Assembly: GCF_022458985.1 (NCBI RefSeq)
Contig: NC_061776.1
Location: forward strand, 62,001-126,000
Source: Mugil cephalus
Taxonomy: Eukaryota > Chordata > Actinopteri > Mugiliformes > Mugilidae
Reading direction: 5' to 3'
DNA: 64,000 bases
In this document: one piece after another, positions 47,578-58,614 of the stretch
Layout of the letters: each line of letters opens with the position of its first letter
How positions within the stretch are numbered: the first letter of the stretch is position 1
Translations under genes and position numbers: made by a program
The notes under the pieces: generated by a model
Database searches by the model: none
What the model saw: the letters and a program-made list of their open reading frames with translations, nothing else
Told to the model about the DNA's origin: nothing

Positions 47578-47883
47578 GTCTTTGGAGTTATTAAAGCCAG
47601 ACAGACAGCACATCAACAATGTTCTTCCACCAGAGTAGAATGAGGAAGAAATAATGTCATTGGATGAGCTGATGATGTTGAGTGGGCGGGGCCAGTTACA
47701 GCTTGACTTCAACTCAACCAATCAAATTCTTCTCTACTTCAACAGCAGCTCTGTCTCAGATGTGAACTGCTTCATTTCTCTGTTGTCTTTGTCCTCAGTC
47801 CAATGAGTCAGAAATCAGTGGTTGAACAGAGTGTGGCTCCCTCTAGTGGATGTTGTGGAGTATTGTGTTGTCTTTGCTCCAAA

Positions 47884-47921
47884 GGTTTTTGTTCAGAGTT
47901 TTGGTGTTTCCTGTCACTGTG
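47884..47921 (-). promoter_or_regulatory. RSS of the 47.9-kb V segment
   Basis: Heptamer CACAGTG 47915-47921, 22-bp spacer, nonamer ACAAAAACC 47884-47892. Confidence 0.9.
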
Positions 47922-48374
47922 GGCCTCAGAGCACAGTAGTACACAGCAGAGTCTGTCACTGCAGCAGAGGAGATGTTCATAGTGATTTGCTTTTGCTCCA
48001 CTTTAATCTTCAGTCGAGGGTCTTGAACAGTTGCTACTTGTCCTGAACCAAGGTGAGATATCAGGAACTCTGGAGGTTTTCCTGGATGTTGTCGATACCA
48101 GAAGAAGTAATCACTACTTGACAGTTCAGGGTAGTTGTAGGACAGAGTAACAGTGGTTCCTTCTAAACTGGACTCTTCAGTTTTGACTGCAGTGAGTTGT
48201 TCATGGCTGACACCTAAAGGAAGAGATAACTCTGTTATATCATGTTAGAAATGTTTCAATACATCAATTATATCCATTCAGCATTTTAATTTAACATCAT
48301 TTTCCTGTATAGTGTAGCATACCTGTGAGAATGAAAAGAAGCAGAGAAAACGTCCAATAGTCCAACAACAGCAT
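47922..48374 (-). CDS. TCR V segment (SHE family), open but Cys23 is Tyr
   Basis: Leader exon 48323-48374 (M-L-L-L-D-Y-W start), V exon 47922-48213. The reading frame is open to the RSS: S-H-E-Q-L, V-T-L-S-Y-N-Y, Y-F-F-W-Y-R-Q, S-A-V-Y-Y-C-A-L-R. The first disulphide cysteine is Tyr (TAC). Framework 3 has M-N-I-S-S-A-A. The segment could rearrange, but the domain would lack its canonical disulphide unless a CDR residue compensates. The same change occurs at 52.0 kb. Confidence 0.82.
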
Positions 48375-48621
48375 GTTGAATAAAGGAAATGTTTCTGGTT
48401 TGTGTTTCGAACTCTGTTGAATCTGTAAGTTTCTGTCTCTTCTGTAGTTCAGTAACAGCTCAGCTCCTCCCTGAATCTCTCTGTCTCCTCTTTGAGGATG
48501 TTGATGTTCTATCACCTCTACAATGAATCTAGAGCAGACTGTATCCTAACCAACCATAGAAGAACAGAGTTTGGGTCCCTCTAGTGGAATTTGTGGAGTA
48601 TTGTGTTGTCTTTGCTCCAAA

Positions 48622-49800
48622 AGAAAAAAAATCAGCTGAACAAAGAAAGACATTGTTCTTTACAAGGAAGAGATTTGACGTGGGAACAAAACTTAAAATA
48701 TATAATCAAGACTTAGAGAAGCTGAAACTTTTTAAATTCTTGGGGATATGGTTTGATTAAAGATTTACATGAGCTGTACATATTCAGAAAGTGGTGGATA
48801 AGTGTAAGAATGTATTAAACGTGATGAGGTGTCTCGTCAGAAGGGAATGAGGAGCAGGTAGAGCTGCTTTAAAGCAACATACAGTGGATTGATTAGATCT
48901 AGGTTAACCTGTTTAATCCCAAATTTTTCCCTGCAAAATAAGTGCATGCATCTCATACCTTAGACCTCCATAGTACATAAAATGTATGTTTTTTTTTTTA
49001 ATTTCATGTTGGTTAAGTTAGTGAAAAAGTGGGTTATATACTCCACAATAACTATTGCATTTATTTATTTATTTATTATTATTTTTTTATTGCATTTCAT
49101 GGTCTTGTTTTCATTGGAGCATTTCCCTTTATTGCGCTGTGGGGTGTCAACCTCTGGGTATCTTCTTATTCAGCTTGGTAGTCTACTGTGGGGGAATCAC
49201 TAGTATCAAGTGATATTGTACATCCCTCAGGGGTTTGGGGTTGTGTAAAAAACAAACAAACAAGTAATACAGAATAAACACCTGAAACCTATCTTATCAT
49301 AAAACCTGGCATGAGTATGTTTTATGCAAGCTGCAATGAATATTGCAATTATATTTAAACTTATATTTACTCTTCTTATGACCAAAAAATGCACAAACGC
49401 ATATAGTTCACATCATATATCAGTAGAAGACCCTGAAGTATGCATGTTGAAAATATTTCAGTTGTTCAATTACATTAAGGTATTTTACCTACTTCCTCTT
49501 GTAAAAGTTTGAGGCGGACATTTCCTTCTGGAGCTGTAGCCCGTAAGTAAAGAGGCCTCGTGATGTGACCATTCACACTAGCTACATGATATTGATATAA
49601 GTTATAGGAGACACCCTATTCTTTCATTGTAAAACTTTAATTAGCTACCCAAAGTCAAACTGACACTTCAAGAGCTTCCAAAAAGTGTGGTAACTGTTCT
49701 TATCAGTGGGATTAAATGGTTATGGCAGTGTAATATATGGTTCAGCAGCAAGTTTATCTCTTAAGAAATTAGACAGAGTCTCATTTCAAAGGAGAGGAGG
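48622..49800 (+). mobile_element. Nimb-like LINE fragment (interrupted)
   Basis: The plus strand reads L-F-K-F-L-G-I-W-F-D, V-V-D-K-C-K-N-V-L-N-V-M-R-C-L-V and, after the 48917-49711 insertion, V-I-Y-G-S-A-A-S-L-S-L-K-K-L-D-R-V. It corresponds to the end of reverse transcriptase. It joins V-segment 3' flank at about 48621. Confidence 0.7.
48917..49711. mobile_element. piggyBac-like MITE
   Basis: Begins TCCCA and ends TGGGA, flanked on both sides by TTAA (48913-48916 and 49712-49715), the piggyBac target. The host LINE reads through in frame when it is removed. 795 bp, AT-rich, no transposase seen. The terminal repeat is short, so the family call rests mainly on TTAA. Confidence 0.6.
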
Positions 49801-50500
49801 AGTTCCTCGACAGTAATTCAAGGAAAAGGGGAGAGTCATCTTTTGTGTTGTGTACTCGTTTTCTCCAGGCCGGTCATAACAAGAGATGCCCACGATCCTC
49901 TCTGCTTAGCTCACGACTCTCTGGAGGAACTTTACAACCTTTGTGTTGGGAAGTCCAGCAGCCAGTTCCAGGAGGAGGTGTTGAGGCCCAGAAGGCTGAG
50001 CTTTACCATGAGCTGCTGTGGGATGATGGTGTTGAATGCTGAGCTGAAGTCTGTGAACAACATTCTAACGTCACTGTCCATGTTGTGTTGGTGTGTCAGG
50101 GCCAGATGCAGAGCCAGGGACACTGCATCATCTGTAGATCTGTAGGAACCATACTCAAACTGGAAGAGGTCCAGAGTCATTCAAGAACACTGCTGGAGAC
50201 TTCTGTGGCTCTGGTAGGATGGTGGAGGTCTTGTAGCACTTGGGTTCAACTGCTTGACTCAGTGAGGTGTTGAAGATGTCATTGAAGGCCTCTTCAGGTC
50301 TCTCCCAGGAATGTGGTCTGGTCCAGCAGCCTTGTGGGGACTGATCCAGGAGAGGGTCTTCATCACATCAGCTGAAGAAAGACAGAACACCTTGTTGCTG
50401 TCACGTATTGGATGGATGTGACAGTGGGAGTCCTTTTCTGTTCTGCTCTTTGACAGTGTTGCTCCTCCCTCCACCTGTTCCTCCTCTCATATCACTGGAT
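49801..50500 (-). mobile_element. Rex1-like LINE RT fragment, copy 2
   Basis: Near-identical to 45740-46420, with the same motifs in the same two blocks. The left edge (after GGAGAGGAGG) differs from copies 1 and 3, marking a duplication boundary. Confidence 0.8.
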
Positions 50501-50990
50501 GTTATGAAGACCAAAACCACAGCTGGATAGATTTTAGAGCTTTATGCCCCAACACATAAACTTCTGTTATTCTGGAGACTTCCAGCTGCTTTTTAGCAGC
50601 AACATCATCCAGTAAATAAGGAATCTAATGGACTATGATCCATATCATCACTTTGTTCTACAGATTCTAAATCAGCCTCTTTTACTGTTTGACTGCTTTG
50701 AATGCTGTGGATTTTATTGGCTGGAAATATCAATTATTTGAAGAGAAGAGATTATTATTATTTTCTGTTCTTAGTGTCCATGGTGTTTAGTGTGTGAACC
50801 TTCAGTTGGGTTGTTGGTTTGTAATTGATGTGGATTTACTGCTCATGTGAATCCTCCCACAGTGTTTCATTAGCAGATGTAACCACAGTGTCTCTGATAA
50901 AACAGGAATTAGCAGAATCCATCTGATATGAAGCTGTGGTTTGAATACCACTTCCCTCCTCTTTGAAGAGTAGTCACATATCTGGGTTCA

Positions 50991-51029
50991 GGTTTTTGTA
51001 CAGCCTCTTCTACACTTTGTATCACTGTA
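50991..51029 (-). promoter_or_regulatory. RSS with damaged heptamer (51.0-kb V segment)
   Basis: The heptamer at 51023-51029 reads TACAGTG, not CACAGTG. The spacer is 23 bp and the nonamer (50991-50999) consensus. The first heptamer base is among the most critical for RAG cleavage, so this signal is probably weak or dead. Confidence 0.85.
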
Positions 51030-51645
51030 TTTCTAGAGCACAGTAGTAGAGAGCTGTGTCTGCCAGGGTTAGGTCTGTTATGGTCAGTTCAGTTGATGTA
51101 GACGATGTTTGGGATTTATAGCGATTATCAGGAATGTGTTCATACTGACTATTATCTTTAGCTCCTTTCCAGAGAATAAACTGAGGAGCCTGAAGGTCAG
51201 AATGATGTCTGTACCAGTAAAGGTCAGCACCACTTGCATCTGTGCGATAGATGCATCTGAGTGTGACAGATTGTCCTTCTCTTCCACTGACTTCTTCTTG
51301 ATCAGGAGAGATTGTGTCTCCAGCTGTTAGTCCTGGAAAAAGTAGAGAACATGAAGCCATTAGACTAACATTGTCCATGAGGCTGAGAGGAGAAGACAGT
51401 GGAAAATGTCTCCTGTACAGTGTTACTCTGTGGACATTCACAACAAAATCAACTGTACAACTCTGTCAGTTCGATGAAGAAGATGATGAAAATATGATTT
51501 TCATTGTATCAGAGCAAGGAAACAAGAAGAGTTGTGAAGTGCAGTCTGTATATCTGGTTAATGCAGCAGCTTCAACAAAACTTGAATCCCTGTTCTTCAA
51601 CTCACCTATAATGTGAGATAGAAGGAAAAAGAGGTAAAGCAACAT
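51030..51645 (-). CDS. TCR V segment (CALE family), open, RSS damaged
   Basis: Leader exon 51606-51645 (M-L-L-Y-L-F-F-L-L-S-H-I-I), V exon 51030-51332. L-R-C-I-Y, L-Y-W-Y-R-H-H, Y-Y-C-A-L-E. CDR1 D-A-S-G-A-D as at 47.0 kb, but W-K-G-A-K in CDR2 and K-S-Q-T-S-S in framework 3 as at 33.4 kb, which looks mosaic. The exon is intact; the heptamer change next to it is the only evident defect. Confidence 0.85.
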
Positions 51646-51951
51646 GTCTTTGGAGTTATTAAAGCCAGACAGACAGCACATCAACAATGTTCTTCCACCA
51701 GAGTAGAATGAGGAAGAAATGATGTCATTGGATGAGCTGATGATGTTGAGTGGGCGGGGCCAGTTACAGCTTGACTTCAACTCAACCAATCAAATTCTTC
51801 TCTGCTTCAACAGCAGCTCTGTCTCAGATGTCAACTGCTTCATTTCTCTGTTGTCTTTGTCCTCAGTCCAATGAGTCAGAAATCAGTGGTTGAACAGAGT
51901 GTGGCTCCCTCTAGTGGGTGTTGTGGAGTATTGTGTTGTCTTTGCTCCAAA

Positions 51952-51989
51952 GATTTTTGTTCAGAGTTTTGGTGTTTCCTGTCACTGTG
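51952..51989 (-). promoter_or_regulatory. RSS with variant nonamer (52.0-kb V segment)
   Basis: Heptamer CACAGTG 51983-51989 consensus; nonamer ACAAAAATC at 51952-51960 has one change; spacer 22 bp. Confidence 0.8.
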
Positions 51990-52442
51990 GGCCTCAGAGC
52001 ACAGTAGTACACAGCAGAGTCTGTCACTGCAGCAGAGGAGATGTTCATAGTGATTTGCTTTTGCTCCACTTTAATCTTCAGTCGAGGGTCTTGAAAAGTT
52101 CCTACTTCTCCTGAAGCAGAGTGAGAGATCAGGAACTCTGGAGGTTTTCCTGGATGTTGTCGATACCCGAAGAAATAATCATCAGATCGAAGTTCAGGGT
52201 AGTTGTAGGACAGAGTAACAGTGGTTCCTTCTAAACTGGACTCTTCAGTCTTGACTGCAGTGAGTTGTTCATGACTAACACCTAAAGGAAAATATAACTC
52301 TGTTATAACATATTAGAAATGTTTCAATCCATCATTTCCATCCATTCAACATTTTAATTTAACATCATTTTCCTGTATAGTGTAGCATACCTGTGAGAAT
52401 GAAAAGAAGCAGAGAAAACGTCCAATAGTCCAACAACAGCAT
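51990..52442 (-). pseudogene. V segment (SHE family), open frame, Cys23 and core Trp lost
   Basis: Leader exon 52391-52442, V exon 51990-52281. The frame has no stop and ends Y-Y-C-A-L-R. Framework 1 has L-S-Y-N-Y (Cys to Tyr) and framework 2 has F-F-G-Y-R, where TGG has become GGG. Loss of two of the three core residues suggests no stable variable domain. Called pseudogene on structure, not on stops. Confidence 0.7.
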
Positions 52443-52691
52443 GTTGAATAAAGGAAATGTTTCTGGTTTGTGTTTTGAACTCTGTTGAATCTGTAAGTTT
52501 CTCTCTCTTCTATAGTTCAGTAACAGCTCAGCTCCTCCCTGAATCTCTCTGTCTCCTCTTTGAGGATGTTGATGTTCTATCACCTCTACAATGAATCTAG
52601 AGCAGACTGTATCCTAACCAACCATAGAAGAAGAACAGAGTGTGGCTCCCTCTAGTGGATGTTGTGGAGGATTGTGTTGTCTTTGCTCCAA

Positions 52692-53605
52692 AACAGAATG
52701 GGTCCTAAGACTGATCCTTGAGGTACACCTTCTGTGACCTCAGGAAAGCTGGAGATAACCCCATCTGAACACATTCATTCTACATGTCAAGTAATCTGCA
52801 AACCAAGCGGTGGCTTGTTCAGAGATTCCGATCTTACAGAGAGTTTGTAACAGGAGACTGTGGTACACAGTGTCAAACGCCTCGGACGGATCAATGAACA
52901 GAGCAAAACAAACCTTTTTGGAATCCAGTGCCTCGGACACATCATTAAAACCTTTGAGGGCAGCAGAGGCAGTACTGTGCTGCTTCCTAAACCCTGATTG
53001 AAAGGGGTTTAAAATGTTGTTTGAATCTAAAAAATCCTTTAGTTGATCCCAGACCAGTTTTTAAATACTTTTGCCAGAATGTATAACTTTGAAATGGACC
53101 TGTAATTATTCACAAATGCAGGTTCACTTCCTTTTAGCAAAGACACAGATTTCAACCCATTAGGAAGTTTGTTTGTGCTGAGGCTTCAGTTAAAAACACA
53201 AGTTAGAGACTCAGAAATTAAGTCAGGAGTCAGTTTTAGAAGAAAAAAATTGATCCAATCATCGGGCCCAGATAATCTTTTGGAGTTCAACTTCTTTAAG
53301 GCACTAAAAACTTCAGAAGTAGACATAGGTACAAAATTAAAAGAACCATGATTGTGGGACTGCTAACAACTGCAGGTTTGTTATGCACAGCTGACTCTTT
53401 GAAATCACTATTCAGTGAATCAAACAAGTTTCCTGCTGTGTCAAAATGTTCATTGAAAAAGGTCGATCTGGCCCATTTATCAGTCACATTTATAGAGTCT
53501 CTGGCCAAAAACATTAGCAGTTCACTAGAAGACACAGCACCAGAACTAGATCTCACAACGTTCCAGAACTTATTGGGGTCATTATTTATAGGTGGTTTCA
53601 GATAA
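52692..53605 (-). mobile_element. L2-like LINE RT fragment, second copy
   Basis: Same order and breakpoints as 3454-4380, including V-A/C-F-A-L-F-I-D-P-S-E-A-F-D-T-V. Small deletions differ (near 53135-53145). Confidence 0.8.
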
Positions 53606-53624
53606 CCACTGAGTCCAGTCCTCT

Positions 53625-53892
53625 GTGGTTGAGCAGGAGGTTATTGGCTGAGCATCATGATGTCAGATCTCTTATCTCCTCTCTGTAGGACGTCTCATCA
53701 CCTCCCGTGATGAAGCCAATGATGGAGTCATCAGTAAACTTAGTGATTGTATTGGAGCTGTGTGGAGCAGACTGGATGCCTCCCTCTGTCTATTCAGGAC
53801 TGTTGCTGTACTTTTGATTGGTCTGTCTCCAGCCAATGAGCTGCAGAGTCTCTATCAAACAGGAAGTTGTTTGCTGAGCTCTTCCCTGGGAG
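53625..53892 (-). mobile_element. Second LINE fragment (F-T-D-D region), second copy
   Basis: Duplicate of 4399-4640; ends where Nimb-like sequence begins at about 53893. Confidence 0.6.
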
Positions 53893-56800
53893 GAGGAGAC
53901 CAGTCGGACCAGAGATGGCAGAGGGAAATGACAGAACAGGAAGTGAGATGGGAGTGGATGAATTTGAAGTAGAGAGCAGTGTGAATGAGGGATGGAGTTT
54001 GGCTGGTGAACAATGATTCACTAGGAATAAACAGAAGAAATGAGCAAAGGAGGCAGCCAGGAAACATGATTGTGATGCATTGATTTCATGCAGTGAGGAC
54101 GAGCAGAATTCAAGGCTGAAGCAGAGAGATGAACACAAAGTTATTAATAAACTGACTCAGCAAGTTCAGTGAGTGGAATCCAGTGAAGGTGATGAAGATA
54201 ACATATAATGTAATAGGAGAGGTCACGGATGTGAAAGTGATACAGAATGGGCCATTGTTGATATTCTGTAGAGATGGGGCACAACGAGGGAAAACAATAC
54301 AACTAAACCAGACTGATGGGAAAGAAGTGATGTGCTCCATACCCGAGGATAAGAGAACAACCAGGGGAGGAATTTCAGGAATCCCAACAAATGTGATGCT
54401 GATGAGATTAAAGATGATGTGAAAGATGCAACAGTAGTGGATGTGAAGTGATTGTCAGTGGAATGGAGAAACGTTTGACAGCTCGTCTGTAATGATTGAA
54501 TCTGAAGAGCCGGTGCTGTAATAAAATATATACTGGGTACATGAGTTATGAAGTAAGACCCTCCATCCCTCAACCACTGACATGGTATAAATGCCAGAAG
54601 TATGGACATATGGCAGCAGTTTGTAGAGGAAAACAAAGATGTGGAAGATGTGTGGGGGATCATGAGGATGGAAAGTGTGAAAGTGGAGCTAAACTGAAGT
54701 GCTGCTGTTGTGGAGGAGAACATGCTTCCATCTATAGAGGATGTGAAGCAGGCAAGAAGGCTGCAGAAGAACAGACAATCAGAGCCTCCCAGGGAGGATC
54801 ATACAAAGAAGTGCTGAAAAAAGTGGGAACAACTCAGCAAGGTTCCAAAACTATGAGAGCAGAGAGCAGCAATAGATCATGTGGAGGATGTAGAGAAATA
54901 AAGGAAGATGCTCTGATAGTGAGTAAGAATGACTTTGTCTTGTTTATGGTGGATGTGATCAACTGTTCAGCTCAAACAAGCAGCAGAACAGAAAAGATTA
55001 AAGAGAAACATGTTGATACTAAAGGGCTGAGCTGGGAAACCATCAAGGAAGTGTTAGCTGGAGAAACCTAACTCTCAAGCATGGGCTGGTGGCTCCTCAT
55101 GGTCCTAACCATCCTACAGTGGAATGACAGGAGTCTCATCACTGATGGACAAGAGATCAAGAAATCTCAGTCAGAATCATGTGAAAACACACAAGAGACA
55201 TGGTTAAAGCAACAGTGGGACTTTAGAATAAATGATTGTGTTGCTATGAGAAATGAGGGGGAGGAGTGGCAACATTTGTAAAGAGGGGGGTAAATTATAA
55301 GTTGAAAGAAGTAAGTGAGGAGCAGGAATCAATTGTAATGAAGGTATGGACAGGGAGGAGCAATGTGACAATAGTTAATAATTATAACCCCGGGAACAGA
55401 CTAAGCACGGATGATCTAAATGAGGCAAGAGGACGGACACTAGGCAAAGTAGTATGATGTGGAGACTTAATGCTCATAGCACACTGTGGGGAAGTAGAAT
55501 ACACATACTAATAAATACATAAAGGGTTCTATTCTAAATGTGTTGGTGAGAGAAGATGATTTAGAGGAAGTGGAGGAAGAAATGGGAAATATAGAGGGAT
55601 TTAATGAGGAGGTGGTCGAGGCTCTAATGTAGGCAGCTGGAAAACCAAGACCAAAAACTAAGGGACAGAATCTAAGTAAGAGTGAGCCTTGGTGGAAGGA
55701 GGGTGGTAGCACAGACATAAAGAAAGAAACACAGCCTTCAGAAGGATGAAAAACATCACACACTAGATCCATTAATACAGAATAAAAAAGCACAAGCAAT
55801 AGTCTGAAATATCAGACTGACAAATGACACACATTCGAGGCAACACTGCAGTAAGATAGGGAGAGAGACACAGTTAAAAGACATATGAGGAACCATGAGG
55901 AACATGAATGCAGTAAAAAGTGATGATGTAATACCAGTGCTACATGGAGGAAGTAGGGAAAAGACAGATGAATAAGAAACAGGAGACCATCATTAGAGGA
56001 GGTTCTACATCCATCATTTAACGTGTCTGAGTTAAAGGAAGCAATAGCTAATGCAAACAGACATCACCAGGGAAGGACGGAGTATGTTACAGTATGGTAG
56101 CACACATGAGTCATGGAGCACTGGGGGGTGTTAAAACTGGTCAATAAAATATGGGATACAGGCAAAATACCAGAAAAATGGAAGAAATCAGTAATTACTC
56201 CAAACCAAAACCAGGGAAAGACCCATCACATCCATCAAGTTACATCACAGCTGGAAAACTATGGAGAGAATGGGAATAGAAAGATGAATTTATTATTGAG
56301 AAAGTAAGAATCTTGTTTCTAATTATCAAAGTGGATTCTGTAACGGAAGATAGTGGATGATGTGTTGTGTTTAGAATCAGAGATACAGAAAGCTCAGGAA
56401 ATACAGAAATGGTTCTTGCTGTCTCTTCTGATGGAGAGAAAGCTCATGATATGCTATGGAAGGAGGCTGGATAAGTTATGTATGAAAGGGAAGATGTACA
56501 ACTGGGTGCTGAGCTTCATGTTTGATCAGAAAATAGACGGAAGTTTCAGTACAGAATATTCAAGAACATATTGGTAGAGAATGGGACACCACAGGAGAGT
56601 GTATGCAGCCCAACGTTGTTTAATACCATGATTAATGACATTTTAAAGCAAACGGAACCCAGTGTAGGGAAGTCATTATATGCTGATGATGGAGCCTTAT
56701 AGGTTAGGGGGCACAATAGTAAATGTCTGCAGCAGAAGGTTGAACAATGGGCAGAGAGTTGGGGGTAAATCACAGACACTATGTTTGTCCAGACGCCATA

Positions 56801-57029
56801 AGGAAGGAACATTGAAGCTGTATATGGTGAAAACATTGAGCAGGTCAGTGGTGGTAGATTTCTGGGATGTGGACGGGTGAAAAGCTGACGAGGGGACAAC
56901 AAATTAATAAAGTTAAAGACAAATGCTATAAAGCTAAGAACCTCTTAAGGTGTCTGTCAGGAAAAGACTGGAGAGCATCAAAATCATCACTGCTAAATAT
57001 ATATCAGGCTATTATGAGAGCATCATTAG
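53893..57029 (+). mobile_element. Nimb-like (I-clade) LINE with ORF1 zinc knuckles
   Basis: The ORF1 part (about 54541-55070) has Y-K-C-Q-K-Y-G-H-M-A-A-V-C, C-G-R-C and C-C-C-C-G-G-E-H, three CCHC-type knuckles. ORF2 remnants: Q-E-T-W-L-K and Y-N-P-G-N-R (endonuclease), Y-Q-S-G-F-C-N-G-R, Y-A-D-D-G and K-C-Y-K-A-K-N-L-L-R-C-L-S-G (reverse transcriptase). Frames are broken. It is cut after R-A-S-L-A-F and joined to cassette flank at 57030; RNase H is absent. Confidence 0.8.
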
Positions 57030-57615
57030 CATTTAGCTGCTTGTCCCCTTGTGTGTGTTACTTCTCTGAGGAGAACTTATATTTAGAGACGTTTTGGACA
57101 TAGTTGTCTGTATCACTTCATCTGATATGAATATTATTGTTGAAATTGTTCTCTTGTGATCCTTTTCCTTTGGACTCCCACTGACTGATTTATCTTGTAT
57201 TTCAGAAGCTGAGAGTCTAAAGTGGTGGTTGCTGGGCCTCTGTGGTGGTGGAGTCTCCTTCACTGTGAACCCCCCTGTTTACTTGTTCACGTCTGTGTGT
57301 GTTGTGTTGACTTGATGTGTGTTTGGGGTGACCCTTCCCTGAGATGCCTCCTCTTGCTAGCCCTTCTCTCCACCCGTAAACCTCAGCTCTGAACCAACAT
57401 TTAATGGATAAAATCCTTGAATTTAAACCATCATGTAGCTGTTTTCTTCCTGATGTGGATTTGCTGCTCATGTGAATCCTCCCACAGTGTTTCATTAGCA
57501 GCTGTAACCACAGTGACTCTGATAAAACAGGAATTAGCAGAATCCATCTGATATGAAGCTGTGGTTTGAATACCACTTCCCTCCTCTTTGAAGAGTAGTC
57601 ACATATCTGGGTTCA
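57030..57615. other. Cassette flank: empty site of the L1 insertion
   Basis: The motif TTATATTTAGAGAC is followed directly by GTTTTGGACATAG at 57090/57091. In the copy at 5.2-10.0 kb these two pieces are separated by 4752 bp of L1. Otherwise this is V 3' flank with no gene. Confidence 0.85.
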
Positions 57616-57654
57616 GGTTTTTGTACAGCCTCTTCTACACTTTGTATCACTGTG
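57616..57654 (-). promoter_or_regulatory. Consensus 23-RSS of the 57.7-kb V segment
   Basis: Heptamer CACAGTG 57648-57654, 23-bp spacer, nonamer ACAAAAACC 57616-57624. Confidence 0.9.
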
Positions 57655-58270
57655 TTTCTAGAGCACAGTAGTAGAGAGCGGTGTCTCCCAGGGTTAGGTC
57701 TGTTATGGTCAGTTCAGTCGATATAGACGATGTTTGGGATTTATAGCGATTATCAGGAATGTGTTCATACTGACTCAAAGATTTAGCTCCTTTATAGAGA
57801 ATAAACTGAGGAGCCTGAAGGTCAGAATGATGTCTGTACCAGTAAAGTAGAGCACCACTTGCATCTGTCTGATAGTTGCATGAGAGTGTGACAGATTGTC
57901 CTTCTGTTCCACTGACTTCATCTTCATCAGGAGAGATTGTGTCTCCAGCTGTTAGTCCTGGAAAAAGTAGAGAACATGAAGCCATTAGACTAACATTGTC
58001 CATGAGGCTGAGAGGAGAAGACAGTGGAAAATGTCTCCTGTACAGTGTTACTCTGTGGACATTCACAACAAAATCAACTGTACAACTCCGTCAGTTCACT
58101 GTAGAAGATGATGAAAAGATGATTTTCATTGTATCAGAGCAAAGAACCAAGAAGAGTTGTGAAGTGCGGTCTGTATATCTGGTTAATGCAGCAGCTTCAA
58201 CAAAACTTGAATCCCTGTTCTTCAACTCACCTATAATGTGAGATAGAAGCAAAAAGAGGTAAAGCAACAT
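57655..58270 (-). CDS. TCR alpha/delta-type V segment (CALE family), intact
   Basis: Leader exon 58231-58270, V exon 57655-57957. L-S-C-N-Y, L-Y-W-Y-R-H-H, G-D-T-A-L-Y-Y-C-A-L-E. CDR1 D-A-S-G-A-L, CDR2 around Y-K-G-A-K-S-L-S, framework-3 loop K-S-Q-T-S-S. No defect seen. Confidence 0.9.
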
Positions 58271-58576
58271 GTCTTTGGAGTTATTAAAGCCAGACAGACA
58301 GCACATCAACAATGTTCTTCCACCAGAGTAGAATGAGGAAGAAATAATGTCATTGGATGAGCTGATGATGTTGAGTGGGCGGGGCCAGTTACAGCTTGAC
58401 TTCAACTCAACCAATCAAATTCTTCTCTGCTTCAACAGCAGCTCTGTCTCAGATGTCAACTGCTTCATTTCTCTGTTGTCTTTGTCCTCAGTCCAATGAG
58501 TCAGAAATCAGTGGTTGAACAGAGTGTGGTTCCCTCTGGTGGATGTTGTGGAGTATTGTGTTGTCTTTGCTCCAAA

Positions 58577-58614
58577 GGTTTTTGTTCAGAGTTTTGGTGT
58601 TTCCTGTCACTGTG
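58577..58614 (-). promoter_or_regulatory. RSS of the 58.6-kb V segment
   Basis: Heptamer CACAGTG 58608-58614, 22-bp spacer, nonamer ACAAAAACC 58577-58585. Confidence 0.9.
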
